From a virus, in IMG/VR virus record IMGVR_UViG_3300035703_000255, positions 1 to 35,066 of that record: a stretch of 35,066 bases of DNA, one strand, 5' to 3'. Every line of letters begins with the position of its first letter. Position 1 is the stretch's first letter. The notes under the pieces were generated by a model. That model made no database searches. It saw nothing but the letters and a program-made list of their open reading frames with translations, and had not been told where the DNA came from. Of this stretch, positions 13,693 to 22,183 are shown in pieces. Both the position numbers and the translations under genes were made by a program.

Positions 13693-14286
13693 ATGGCCAA
13701 CTTTTCGCAGGCCTTTGGCTACAAGGTCTACATCGTGCCCCTGCTGTCCACCAGCCTCGACCTGGCTGATCTAAGTGCCGGTGGTCTTGGCGCTGGCAAG
13801 TTCATCGATGACACCAGCCCGTTGTCGAACAGCGCGGCAGTCACCGAAACCTCCTCCCCCTACGGCATCAGCGTGGGCGGCACCGCTCTGGGACTCGATG
13901 GCGATGACGACCCGCTTCGGCTGCTGGGCCTGACTGCTGCCACCCTCTCGACCGACACCAACAGCGAGACTTCGCTGACCTACGACGACGAGACCCAGGG
14001 TTTCGAGACCTCGATCGCAACCTCCAAGTCCGCTGTGCTCGAACTGGCCGGCAACGCCCAGTTCACCGATGCGGCCTACAAGGTGCTGCGCCTGTGTGAG
14101 CGCAACTCGGTGAGCCAGAACCTGATGGCCAAGATCGCCCGGATCGGCCCCGTGGGTTCCACTGAGACCGTGTACGGCTTCGGTCGTTTCACCAACTTCA
14201 GCGAGGGCAACGAGGCCGGCTCGATCGTGAACTGGAGCTGCAGCTTTGAGTTCTACGGCCCCTACGCCCTCGATTTCAGCAGCTGA
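13693..14286 (+). CDS. Major tail tube protein
   Basis: 197 residues. The body is beta-rich with Ser/Thr/Asp, acidic, and has a C-terminal strand pattern (SIVNWSCSFEFYGPYALDF) typical of tail tube subunits, and it lies between the chaperones and the tape measure. A block such as DDETQGFETSIATSKSAVL is consistent with the tube fold. It is followed by a candidate terminator, as expected for an abundant protein. No recurrent element precedes it. The family call is from size, composition and context rather than a motif match. Confidence 0.7.
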   Translation: MANFSQAFGYKVYIVPLLSTSLDLADLSAGGLGAGKFIDDTSPLSNSAAVTETSSPYGISVGGTALGLDGDDDPLRLLGLTAATLSTDTNSETSLTYDDETQGFETSIATSKSAVLELAGNAQFTDAAYKVLRLCERNSVSQNLMAKIARIGPVGSTETVYGFGRFTNFSEGNEAGSIVNWSCSFEFYGPYALDFSS

Positions 14287-14301
14287 TAGCTTCCACGCCG
14301 T

Positions 14302-14348
14302 AGCAGAACAGCACTCTGCCCCTGCCCTTGCGGTGGGGGCTTTCTGCT
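14302..14348 (+). terminator. Candidate terminator after the tail tube gene
   Basis: Outer arms AGCAGAA (14302-14308) and TTCTGCT (14342-14348) pair perfectly, with an inner GCCCC...GGGGC pairing and TTTCT at the end. Sits 16 bases after the tube stop codon; the inner stem is imperfect. Confidence 0.55.
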
Positions 14349-14381
14349 GGTTGGCAAATTAAGGCCGATTGCACCGGCACC

Positions 14382-14540
14382 ATGGCCAAAAAGCCCGCAG
14401 CGCAGAGCGGTAAGCGCATGACCGTGGCCGAGAAGTACGCCTCCCTCAAACGGCAAACCGAGCGGGCCGGCATGACGGTGAAGGAGGAGAACGGGAAGCT
14501 GGTTGTCAGTCGAAAGCCGAGCGGCAGAACGAAAGGCTGA
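14382..14540 (+). CDS. Small basic protein, unknown
   Basis: 52 residues from ATG 14382 (MAKKPAAQSGKRMTVAEK), with Lys/Arg-rich ends and a short helical middle (EKYASLKRQTERAGMTVKE). The frame is open further upstream, but that part overlaps the terminator. The ATG at 14382 is followed by a natural-looking basic sequence. No family recognised. Its stop is seven bases from the stop of the convergent minus-strand gene. Confidence 0.55.
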   Translation: MAKKPAAQSGKRMTVAEKYASLKRQTERAGMTVKEENGKLVVSRKPSGRTKG

Positions 14541-14547
14541 CCCTTGA

Positions 14548-14796
14548 TCAGCGTTCTTCTGCGCGCTTGACCTGATCCTCGAACGCTTCCATGAAGGCAT
14601 CGATCCGGCCGGCGCGTTTGGCCCAGGTGTCACCACCTGGCAGGCCCTTGCATGGGTTGGGGCAGCTGGGGTCGTTCACCGTGTTGCACACCAGGCCCGC
14701 CAGGTCCAGATCAGTGCCGGGCTTGCCCGTGGCCCAGTAGAGCTGGCCGTCGATCCATCGGGCGCCGCAGCGCTGGCATTGGCGGCAGGCCATCAC
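14548..14796 (-). CDS. Antisense Cys-rich (zinc-ribbon-like) small protein
   Basis: 81-82 residues. It reads MACRQCQRCGARWIDGQLYW then VCNTVNDPSCPNPCKG, with six Cys in CxxCxxC and C...CxxxC spacing, suggesting a metal-binding fold. The start is ATG 14793, or GTG 14796, which lies 29 bases from a minus-strand copy of the recurrent element. It runs opposite to the surrounding tail genes and converges with the 52-residue gene. The sequence looks protein-like in full, whereas the plus-strand frames across it do not. Function unknown. Confidence 0.65.
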   Translation of the reverse strand: MMACRQCQRCGARWIDGQLYWATGKPGTDLDLAGLVCNTVNDPSCPNPCKGLPGGDTWAKRAGRIDAFMEAFEDQVKRAEER

Positions 14797-14811
14797 GGCA
14801 GCCCCGAAGGT

Positions 14812-14825
14812 TGCATGAGCTTTCC
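14812..14825 (-). promoter_or_regulatory. Recurrent start-associated element on the minus strand
   Basis: Read on the minus strand: GGAAAGCTCATGCA, beginning at 14825, 29 bases before GTG 14796 and 32 before ATG 14793. It lies back to back with the plus-strand copy at 14830; TTTCCG-AG-CGGAAA is a perfect palindrome centred between them. Confidence 0.65.
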
Positions 14826-14829
14826 GAGC

Positions 14830-14843
14830 GGAAACCTGGGGCA
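14830..14843 (+). promoter_or_regulatory. Recurrent start-associated element, copy 15
   Basis: GGAAACCTGGGGCA. The last A is the first base of ATG 14843, so the distance is only 13 bases, an exception to the usual 28. Confidence 0.7.
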
Positions 14844-15286
14844 TGGCCAGCCCCTATCCCACCAGCGCGCAGGAGATCTACGACTGGCTTGAGGCGGATG
14901 CTGAGCTGGGTGATCTCCTCGGTAGCTATCGCCTCGCCGATGGCTCTCAGATGCCGGCGCTGGCAGTGCTGTGGCCAACGGAATCCATGCCGCCAGGTGT
15001 GGAGCCCTTCGGCGTCGAGGTGGTGATCCGCCGTCAAGTGGGCAGCAGCACCGTCCTGTGGTCCACGGGTGAGCAGCAGCTCAACCCGACATGGCGGCTG
15101 ACGGTGACGCAGTGGGAGCCGATGGAGCTGGGCGACTGGCAGTACGAGGCAGTGCTGCAGCGGCTGGTGGCCCTGTTGCCGGGTGCCAGCTGGTCTGACG
15201 TGACGTTGCCTGGCACGACCGTCGGGCTGGCCCAGGCCGTTCTGCGCTGGGGCAACCCGGCGGTGGTGATTCCTGCGGAGGTGTAA
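14843..15286 (+). CDS. Tail terminator candidate
   Basis: 147 residues, MASPYPTSAQEIYDWLEAD start, alternating alpha/beta with a Trp-rich middle (NPTWRLTVTQWEPMELGDWQ) and a Val/Ala-rich C terminus. Size and place between tail tube and tape measure fit the tail terminator that caps the tube, but no diagnostic motif was seen. It is followed after four bases by the tape measure gene. Confidence 0.5.
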   Translation: MASPYPTSAQEIYDWLEADAELGDLLGSYRLADGSQMPALAVLWPTESMPPGVEPFGVEVVIRRQVGSSTVLWSTGEQQLNPTWRLTVTQWEPMELGDWQYEAVLQRLVALLPGASWSDVTLPGTTVGLAQAVLRWGNPAVVIPAEV

Positions 15287-15289
15287 GCG

Positions 15290-18200
15290 GTGGCCGATTT
15301 CGTCATCACGGGCTCGCTTGACCCTCGCCAACTACTGGAGGGCCTCAAGCAGTTTGAAAGCCAGGCCGGCGCGACGGCATCACGGGTTGGCGACAGCCTG
15401 AGCAAGGGCGTCACCGGTCGCCTGGGTAGTGAGATCCCCTCCACCCTCTCGAAGGCGCTGAGCCAGGTGGAGGCCAGCGCATCCGGCTCAGGTAGCGCCA
15501 TCGGTAAGAGCCTCGCCAACGGCGTTGGCAACCAGGTCAGCAGCACGATCCCGTCGACGCTGCAGAAGGCGCTGAGCTCGGGGACATCTGCGGCGGCCGC
15601 CAGTGGCAAGCAGATTGGCTCGAACCTGGTTTCTGGCGTCAGCGGGCAGGTTGGCGCCATTCCCACGGCGCTGAGCAAGGCGCTGAACACCGGCGCGCAG
15701 TCGGCATCGGCCACGGGCAAGCAGGTCGGCTCGAATCTGGCCAGCGGCGCCAGCGGCAGCCTGCTGAGCGCCCTGCCGCCGGCGATTCAGAAGTCGCTGA
15801 GCACTGGCAGCAGCACGGCCGACGCGGAAGGCAAGAAGCTCGGCACGGCGCTGGCTGGATCAGCTGGATCGGGCCTGCTCAGCCTGTTGCCGCCGTCCTT
15901 CACCAAGGCTGTGCAGGCTGCCGGCAGCAGCGCGCAGAGCTCTGCCACGTCGATCGGTAGTGGCATCGGCACGAGCATCGGCACCGGGGTTGGCAACACC
16001 CTGCCGGCGCAGTTCAAGCGCGTCTTTGCCCAGACCGAAGGCCAGGCCGGCCAGAGCGGCCGCGCCAGCGGTACCGCCATGGGGCAGGGGATCGGCCAGG
16101 GCGTGAGCGCACAGCAGGCGATCTTCGTTTCGGTCGTTAATCAGGCCCAGAAGGCCGCCCGAGAAGTCGGGATCGTCTTCAACAGCACCAAGCTGCAGTT
16201 CGAGTTCCCCAATGGTGGACTGATCCCTGAGGCCGAGCTGAACAAGCTCCGGGACCTGAACCCACTGCTGAACAAGGCAGCGGCTGATCTCTCCAACCTG
16301 CAGGCAGCCAGTGGCCAGGGCGCTGCCGGGATGACGGCGCTGGGATCGTCGTTCACCAACGCCAGTAAGAACGGCACGCTGCTGAATGGGATCGTCACCG
16401 GCCTGGCGTTCTCCCTCACCAACCAGCTGATCGGTGCCATCGGCCAGGCCCGGGCGGCACTGCAGGGGATGCTGGGCGGCTTCACCCAGTTGGATACCGA
16501 GATCCGCAAGGCCGCTGCAGCTTCTGAGGAGGTCGGCGGGTACGAGCGCCTGCAGCAGGTGATCGACGTGGTCGGCATCGAGGCTGCTGGCACGCAGCAA
16601 GACGTGGCGGAGCTGGCCACATCGCTGGTGCGGGCCGGCTACAGCGTCTCGGAGGTGGAGACAGCGCTGCCGGGCGTGGTGCGTGGTGCTGAGGCCACCG
16701 GCACGGCGTTCCAGAACATGGGCGACATTGTCGGCGCCACGTTGCGGGGCTTCCAGCTGGAGACCGATCAGACCAGCCGGGTGGTCGACGTGTTGGTGAA
16801 GACGGCCAACGCTTCCAACGCCAGCGTCGAAGGCCTGGGGTACACGTTCGAGTACGCCGCGCCGATTGCCGCTGCCCTGAAGATCAGCCTGGAAGATCTG
16901 GCCGCAACCACTGGCCTGATGGCCAATGCTGGCATCCAGGCTTCTGTGGCTGGTACCGGCCTGCGAACGGGCCTGCAGCGGTTGCAAAAGGCGGCCGCCG
17001 GCGCCACCGGTGAGTCGCTGGGGTTGTCGAGGGGGCAAGAACAGCTGACTGGCGCGATGAAGGCGCTCGGGGCTGAGGTGACCAACGCCAACGGTGAGTT
17101 GCTGCCGCTGGATCAGGTCCTCAAGACACTGAAAAGTTCACTCGATCAGTTCAACACTGCAGAAAAGGTTGAACTGGTCAGCGCGATCTTCGGTGATGAG
17201 GCCGGCTCGAAGTTCCTGGCGGTGCTGAACCAGAGCACCGACAGCATCGACAACATGTTCAACGTCATCCGTAACTCCAGCGGAGCGACGGACGTTGCCC
17301 GTGACGGGATGCTCGGCTTCGAGCTGGCCCTGATGCAGCTGGAGGGCTCGCTGGGGGTGATCGGCAACAGCATCGGCAAGGTCATCTCGGTGGCCCTGAC
17401 GCCGTTCGTCAATGCCGCCAACCTGGCGCTGGGGATCGTTGCTGCGCTTCCGGCGCCGGTGAAGACCCTGGCTGCTGCCCTCACCCTGCTGGTCGGCGCC
17501 TACGTGGCCGCCAAGGTCGCTGCAGTGGCGTTCAACCGCGCCATGCGGATGGACATGGTCCAGTCGGCCATCGCCGAGATCAAGGTGCTAGCCCGCTACC
17601 TGCAGGTCTCACTGTTGAAAGACCTCGGTGCAGCCAAGACGGCCTGGGCGTCGTTTGCGGCCGCGATTGCTAAGCAGGGCTGGAGTCAGGCTGCTGTGGC
17701 TGCGCTGCAGCAGATCAGCACGGGCCTGCGGACGCTGAATGCGCAGCAGGCCATCCAGGGCATCCAGGGCCTTGGCAAGGCGATCGTCAACGCTGCAGGC
17801 AGCGGCACCGGCAGCTTGATCGGCCTGGCCCAGAAGGGTCTGGCGCTGGTGCGCAAAGGTTCGCTTGATGCGGCCGTGGCAGCTGCCAACTTCGGCACCC
17901 GGATGATGGGTGTGGCCAACAACTCCAAGCTGGCTGAAGTCGGGCTGACGGGGGCCAGTAAGGTCCTGCAGCAGGGGATGACGGCCGGCGCCAACACCGC
18001 CGCCAAGGCCGGCACCAATCTGTCGAGCGTGCTGGTGCGTCTTGGCACCCTCTCTGGCAAGGACATCGCGCTCGGCTTTAAGGCCGCTGGCGCTGCGATC
18101 CAGGCCTCGGCCGGTCAGTTCGCCACCTTCATCACCGGTGCATCGGTTGGTGGTCCGGTCACCTTGGCGCTGGCAGCTGCGGTGGCGGCTGTGGCTGCTG

Positions 18201-20644
18201 CAGCCATTCAGTACAACAACATCATGGGCAAAGCCCGCCAGGTGACGGAAACGCTGCAGCCCAGCGTTGACAGCCTGGCCAAGGCCATGAAGGAAGCCGG
18301 GATCGGCTTCACCGACTTCGGCCGGCAGGGCGGCCCTGTGGCTGAAACGCTCACGAGCCTGAAGCGTGCCTTCTTTGAGGGCGAGGAGCGCGCTCGGGAA
18401 TTTGTGCTCGGCCTGAAGGACATCCCGGTGGTCGGTTCAGCTGTCGCCAAGGCTGGTGAGGCCATGATCACGGCCCTGAAGTTCACCGGTCTGGGCCAGG
18501 CCGTGAGCGGCATCAGGCAGCTGGTACAGACCCTCGGGGACCTGAAGAAGGCCTACGACGAAAGCGTCAAGGAGGCCAAGGACAACCAGGCGATCATCGA
18601 GGCCTCTGATCAGTTCGAGCAGCTGGAAGAGCAGGTCAGCAAGGCCGTCACGGCCACTGATCACTACTTCGAGACACTGAAGGCAACCGAGCAGCTCAAC
18701 CCGGCACAGCTGGAGGCGTTCAGCACCGTCTACCAAAAGCAAGTCGGGATTCTTTCTCAGGCAGTTGTTGCCACCACCGAGTTCAAGTCAGCGCTGGCCC
18801 TGTTGGCGCAGCAAGAGGAGCAATCCGGTAACGGCCGCCTGGCGGAGTATTACCGGGCCCTGGCCACCAACACCGAGGCCCTCAACCAGACGGCGACCCA
18901 GCGTCTGGAGAAGCTGCAGGAAGAGGCGGTCCGCACCGGCGTGGTCAAGGACAAGGCCCTGGAGCTCCAGTACGGGCTGGCCACGCTGACGCTGCAGTAT
19001 CAGAAGCTGGCGGAGCAGGCCTCTGCTGTGCAGCTGGAGAACGCAGCTGGTGACCAGATCGTGCAGGTCGGCCAGGCGGTGCTGAAGCTGGAGGAGAGCC
19101 GTTTCGCGATCGTCAAGGCTCGGGCCTCCTACGAACTGAACGAACTGGACAAGTACTGGAGTTTCCGTATCAAGCAGGCCAAGGACGCCGGCGCCGGTGA
19201 GGCCGTGATCCGCAACCTGGAGCAACAGGCCCTGAAGGAGAAGTACGACATTGAGAGCCGGTTGGCGTCGCAGGAGAAAGCGGCCCTGGAGGCCAAGTTC
19301 CAAGGCCTGCTGGCGCAGCAGGCCCTGGAGAACGCGATCTACGAGATCTCGATCAAGCGGCGGCAGCTCGAAGCTGACATGAGCGTGAAGCAGGCCACCT
19401 TGGCCTTCATGCAGGCCGAGCGCGACCACGAGGCCGCAATGGCCGGCAGCAACGAGAAGAAGCAGCAGGAAGCCGCTGACGCCCTGGCCAAGGCCCAGGC
19501 AGCCCTGACGACGGCCCAGCAGGAGAAAGCACTGCTCGATCAGACCATTCCGCTGGAAACGCTGCTCAAGAACCTCACCAATGAGCAGGCCATCAACATG
19601 GCCAAGGCCGAGGGTGCTGCCAAGGGCATCAACCTGGAGGTCGGCAATTCCGTCCAACCGACGCAGGCCATGAAGGAAGCGGCCGCCGCAGCGGGCTATT
19701 CCTTCGCCCAGGGCGCCGATGGTGCATTCAAGCTCCAGCAGAACGTCACCAACGCCAGCAACTCCACGGGCCAGGCCGCCGCTAACGCCAACACTGCCGC
19801 CTCGAACCTCACAGCCGCCGGCAATGCAGCCGGCAGCGTGGCCAACAACCTCAACCAGGCCTCCAATAACGCCGGCGCAGCAGCCACCAACGCCAACAAC
19901 ATCGGCTCGGGTCTCAACGCAGCAGGCACAGCAGCCAATGGCGTGGCCACACAGTTGGATGCCGCACGGCAGCAAGCTGGTGAAGCCGCTGTGCAGACGG
20001 GCAACATCGGCAAGAACGCCAACCCCGGCAGCCTGCAGCCGATCAATCAGGCCCTGGGCCAAGCCGCGCAGGACGCCACCACGGTGGCGACAGCGCAGAT
20101 GGCTGCCAACCTCAGCCGGGCGTCAGGTTCGGCCGGTGGACTGCGCAACGCGATGCAGCAGGCCGCTTCTGCCGCCCAGAACTTCTACAACTGGCTGGCC
20201 AAGGCCTCAGGTCTGCCCGGCAGCAGGTGGTCCGGTGGTCCGGTGGAAGGCGGCCAGCCCTACCGCATCAACGAGCTGGGCCAAGAGGCGTTCTTGAGCA
20301 GCAGCGGCCGGCTATCGCTGATCAACAAACCGGCCAACACGATCTGGACGCCCCCCACCAGCGGCGTGGTGATCCCGGCTGGTGTGACTGAAGGCCTCAA
20401 GGAGAAGGGGGTCTTTACTCCTGGTGGCCAGGCCACTGGCGCGGTGAGCGGCCGCCGGTTGGTGGGCGCTGGAGCACGCACTAACAGTGATCAGGCCGCT
20501 GTGATTGCACGGCAGGCCGTGGCGATCGGCAAGCTTCAGCAGAGCGTTGATCGTTTGGTGGAGAAGGACTGGAACGTTCAGGTCCGGGTCCGCAACGACG
20601 CCGGTGGCGCCACACAGCTCAACACCCTGAACCGCATGAGGTGA
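15290..20644 (+). CDS. Tail tape measure protein
   Basis: 1784 residues, GTG start 15290. Sets tail length and is ejected with the DNA. N-terminal residues about 22-275 form six to seven imperfect repeats of about 37 residues (pattern ...GKQVGSNLxSGxSGQV...LxKAL). A TP901-type tape measure domain follows (LATSLVRAGYSVSEVETALP, NASNASVEGLGYTFEYAAP, LMANAGIQASVAGTGLRT), then hydrophobic segments near residues 720-745 and 955-975. Long coiled coils follow (about 1090-1450), then an Asn/Ala/Gly-rich linker near 1480-1580. The C terminus has the common GGPVEGGQPYRINELGQEAF segment. By length alone (about 0.15 nm per residue) a tail of up to roughly 270 nm would be expected. Confidence 0.93.
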   Translation: MADFVITGSLDPRQLLEGLKQFESQAGATASRVGDSLSKGVTGRLGSEIPSTLSKALSQVEASASGSGSAIGKSLANGVGNQVSSTIPSTLQKALSSGTSAAAASGKQIGSNLVSGVSGQVGAIPTALSKALNTGAQSASATGKQVGSNLASGASGSLLSALPPAIQKSLSTGSSTADAEGKKLGTALAGSAGSGLLSLLPPSFTKAVQAAGSSAQSSATSIGSGIGTSIGTGVGNTLPAQFKRVFAQTEGQAGQSGRASGTAMGQGIGQGVSAQQAIFVSVVNQAQKAAREVGIVFNSTKLQFEFPNGGLIPEAELNKLRDLNPLLNKAAADLSNLQAASGQGAAGMTALGSSFTNASKNGTLLNGIVTGLAFSLTNQLIGAIGQARAALQGMLGGFTQLDTEIRKAAAASEEVGGYERLQQVIDVVGIEAAGTQQDVAELATSLVRAGYSVSEVETALPGVVRGAEATGTAFQNMGDIVGATLRGFQLETDQTSRVVDVLVKTANASNASVEGLGYTFEYAAPIAAALKISLEDLAATTGLMANAGIQASVAGTGLRTGLQRLQKAAAGATGESLGLSRGQEQLTGAMKALGAEVTNANGELLPLDQVLKTLKSSLDQFNTAEKVELVSAIFGDEAGSKFLAVLNQSTDSIDNMFNVIRNSSGATDVARDGMLGFELALMQLEGSLGVIGNSIGKVISVALTPFVNAANLALGIVAALPAPVKTLAAALTLLVGAYVAAKVAAVAFNRAMRMDMVQSAIAEIKVLARYLQVSLLKDLGAAKTAWASFAAAIAKQGWSQAAVAALQQISTGLRTLNAQQAIQGIQGLGKAIVNAAGSGTGSLIGLAQKGLALVRKGSLDAAVAAANFGTRMMGVANNSKLAEVGLTGASKVLQQGMTAGANTAAKAGTNLSSVLVRLGTLSGKDIALGFKAAGAAIQASAGQFATFITGASVGGPVTLALAAAVAAVAAAAIQYNNIMGKARQVTETLQPSVDSLAKAMKEAGIGFTDFGRQGGPVAETLTSLKRAFFEGEERAREFVLGLKDIPVVGSAVAKAGEAMITALKFTGLGQAVSGIRQLVQTLGDLKKAYDESVKEAKDNQAIIEASDQFEQLEEQVSKAVTATDHYFETLKATEQLNPAQLEAFSTVYQKQVGILSQAVVATTEFKSALALLAQQEEQSGNGRLAEYYRALATNTEALNQTATQRLEKLQEEAVRTGVVKDKALELQYGLATLTLQYQKLAEQASAVQLENAAGDQIVQVGQAVLKLEESRFAIVKARASYELNELDKYWSFRIKQAKDAGAGEAVIRNLEQQALKEKYDIESRLASQEKAALEAKFQGLLAQQALENAIYEISIKRRQLEADMSVKQATLAFMQAERDHEAAMAGSNEKKQQEAADALAKAQAALTTAQQEKALLDQTIPLETLLKNLTNEQAINMAKAEGAAKGINLEVGNSVQPTQAMKEAAAAAGYSFAQGADGAFKLQQNVTNASNSTGQAAANANTAASNLTAAGNAAGSVANNLNQASNNAGAAATNANNIGSGLNAAGTAANGVATQLDAARQQAGEAAVQTGNIGKNANPGSLQPINQALGQAAQDATTVATAQMAANLSRASGSAGGLRNAMQQAASAAQNFYNWLAKASGLPGSRWSGGPVEGGQPYRINELGQEAFLSSSGRLSLINKPANTIWTPPTSGVVIPAGVTEGLKEKGVFTPGGQATGAVSGRRLVGAGARTNSDQAAVIARQAVAIGKLQQSVDRLVEKDWNVQVRVRNDAGGATQLNTLNRMR
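15353..16114 (+). repeat. Six to seven 37-residue repeats in the tape measure N terminus
   Basis: Units end in LSKAL, LQKAL, LSKAL, IQKSL, FTKAV and FKRVF, each preceded by a Gly/Ser-rich segment (SGKQIGSNLVSGVSGQVG type). The first four are closest to each other and later ones degenerate. Confidence 0.7.
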
Positions 20645-20648
20645 TCCG

Positions 20649-21398
20649 ATGACAGTGACGCTCGGATCCCTGACCTTTCAGAGCCTGCAGGCTCAGCCCT
20701 ATGGCTACTCAGAGGTCGACACCGTCGCAGGCCTGGCCCCCAGGCGGTGGAACGTTGAAGGGTTGGTGCGGCCGGCTGATTGGCTAACCCTGCTGGGGAT
20801 CTTCGAGTCCTGGCGCAACAGCCGCAAGGCCGATGACGACACGTTGACCACCCTGGCGGTGGGATCGACGGTCAGCTTCAGCGGCACCGCAGCCGGCAAG
20901 AGCTGGAGCAACGTCGCCTGCTGGTTTACGGCTCCCCCCACAGGCGATGCCGCAGGGGCCTACATCAGCGTGGGCTTCGAGCTGATCGATGCCACGGAGG
21001 CGCTTGAGGCTCTGAAGCGCGAGCAAGAGCGCTCTGTGGAGGCCGAAGACTATGAGGCCTCGATCAATGGCACCTACACCGTCGGCGGCGTCACACTGAC
21101 CCTGCTTGAGAACCCCGACGGCTACGGCTGGGGCCCGGAAGGAGAACGCACCGCATCAGGCTCGATGGTGCTCAACGGCCCGATCGGTGTGATCAGGGCC
21201 AAGAAGCTCAACGGCTACACCGATGAAGCGGGCTGGAGTGCGCTGCAGACCTGGTACGAGGCCATTGCGCTGACGCAGCCTGTCACCGGTGAGTGGTATC
21301 CGATCCGCCCACCTGAAATGAGCCGACGTCGCGTCCTTGTGAATGGCGCCATGGTCACGCGCTGCACCATCGACCTTGAGCTCTGGAGGGTGCCATGA
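20649..21398 (+). CDS. Distal tail / baseplate protein candidate
   Basis: 249 residues, starting four bases after the tape measure stop. Beta-rich with Trp-rich strands (PRRWNVEGLVRPADWLTL, WSNVACWFTAPPTG, DEAGWSALQTWYEAI). Place directly after the tape measure suggests a distal tail protein or first baseplate component. No motif proves it. The stop overlaps the next start by four bases. Confidence 0.6.
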   Translation: MTVTLGSLTFQSLQAQPYGYSEVDTVAGLAPRRWNVEGLVRPADWLTLLGIFESWRNSRKADDDTLTTLAVGSTVSFSGTAAGKSWSNVACWFTAPPTGDAAGAYISVGFELIDATEALEALKREQERSVEAEDYEASINGTYTVGGVTLTLLENPDGYGWGPEGERTASGSMVLNGPIGVIRAKKLNGYTDEAGWSALQTWYEAIALTQPVTGEWYPIRPPEMSRRRVLVNGAMVTRCTIDLELWRVP

Positions 21399-22183
21399 CA
21401 ATCGACGTCCGGGCCAAGATGATCTGCAGCCTCGGCCGCATCGTCGAAGGATCGGTCAGCGACGATTTGCTGCAAGACAGTGGGATCGTGCGTGTTCAAG
21501 GCGATCTGACGATTAGTGGGGTCAAGAACTTCGCGCGTGGTCAGCGTGTCGAGCTGGCTTACAAGCAAGACCAGTTCGGCACAGTGACGCGCTTCCCGCG
21601 CCCGCTGCGGGTGCTCAAGTGCACAGCCGATCCCTATCGCAACAAGACGGCGGTGGAAGTCGGCTGCAAGCTGGCCCTGATGGAAAGCCGAAAGGTGGCC
21701 GACGTCTTCAGAGCAGCTGATCATCCGCCCGACTGGTGGAGCGGGACAATCGTGCCAGTGTTCTCTGGTCAGCCGATCGACCTTCCTAATGGTCAGAGTT
21801 CAGAAAACTATGTGACGACGTGGCCGCCGCCGCCGATCAGCGCACAGTTGCTTCTGGAGTATTGCCTCCAAAAGATCGGCATCAAGCTCGCCAAGAACTC
21901 CGAGGAGCTGACGTTCTATTTCAGTCGCAAGGAGATTGATCTCAGCAGCGGTTACGTCTCAGTGATCAGTGACCTGCTCAAAAGCCACTGCATGTATGGC
22001 CGCCTGAACGCGAAAGAGCGCCTGGTGGTCAAGAGGATTGCAATCGCAGCGCCAGAGCCAGGGCCGACGCTTAAAGATTCTGACCTGATCGACCTGGAGC
22101 CAATCGCCGGGGGTGATGAGCCATCTGACACCGTTCTGGTGAGCTATGAAGCCACAACCCGCAAAGGGAAGAGGAACAAATAA
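21395..22183 (+). CDS. Tail/baseplate hub protein, part 1
   Basis: 262 residues, ATG overlapping the preceding gene (ATGA). Early strands such as GIVRVQGDLTISGVKNF and a Cys-containing middle (RVLKCTADPYRNKTAVEVGC) are typical of phage hub N-terminal domains. It ends at a TAATG overlap with the next gene, so the two are translated together and may form one functional hub split in two. Function from context. Confidence 0.55.
   Translation: MTIDVRAKMICSLGRIVEGSVSDDLLQDSGIVRVQGDLTISGVKNFARGQRVELAYKQDQFGTVTRFPRPLRVLKCTADPYRNKTAVEVGCKLALMESRKVADVFRAADHPPDWWSGTIVPVFSGQPIDLPNGQSSENYVTTWPPPPISAQLLLEYCLQKIGIKLAKNSEELTFYFSRKEIDLSSGYVSVISDLLKSHCMYGRLNAKERLVVKRIAIAAPEPGPTLKDSDLIDLEPIAGGDEPSDTVLVSYEATTRKGKRNK

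Noticed and set aside
14652-15026. Plus-strand ORF overlapping the Cys-rich antisense gene
   Set aside because: Arg/Pro/Ser-rich shadow sequence conflicting with two better genes.
15860-17038. Minus-strand ORF of 392 codons in the tape measure gene
   Set aside because: Antisense shadow of the repeat and TP901 regions; no motif or start signal.
18248-18261. GGAAACGCTGCAGC in the tape measure gene as an element copy
   Set aside because: Core mismatch (CGCTG for CCTG), inside a long gene and without a downstream start; similarly GGAAACGCTG near 19555.
18788-20062. Long minus-strand ORF (424 codons) antisense to the tape measure
   Set aside because: It mirrors codon bias of the GC-rich coding strand, is Leu/Gly/Val-rich without domain sense, and the plus strand is a clear tape measure.
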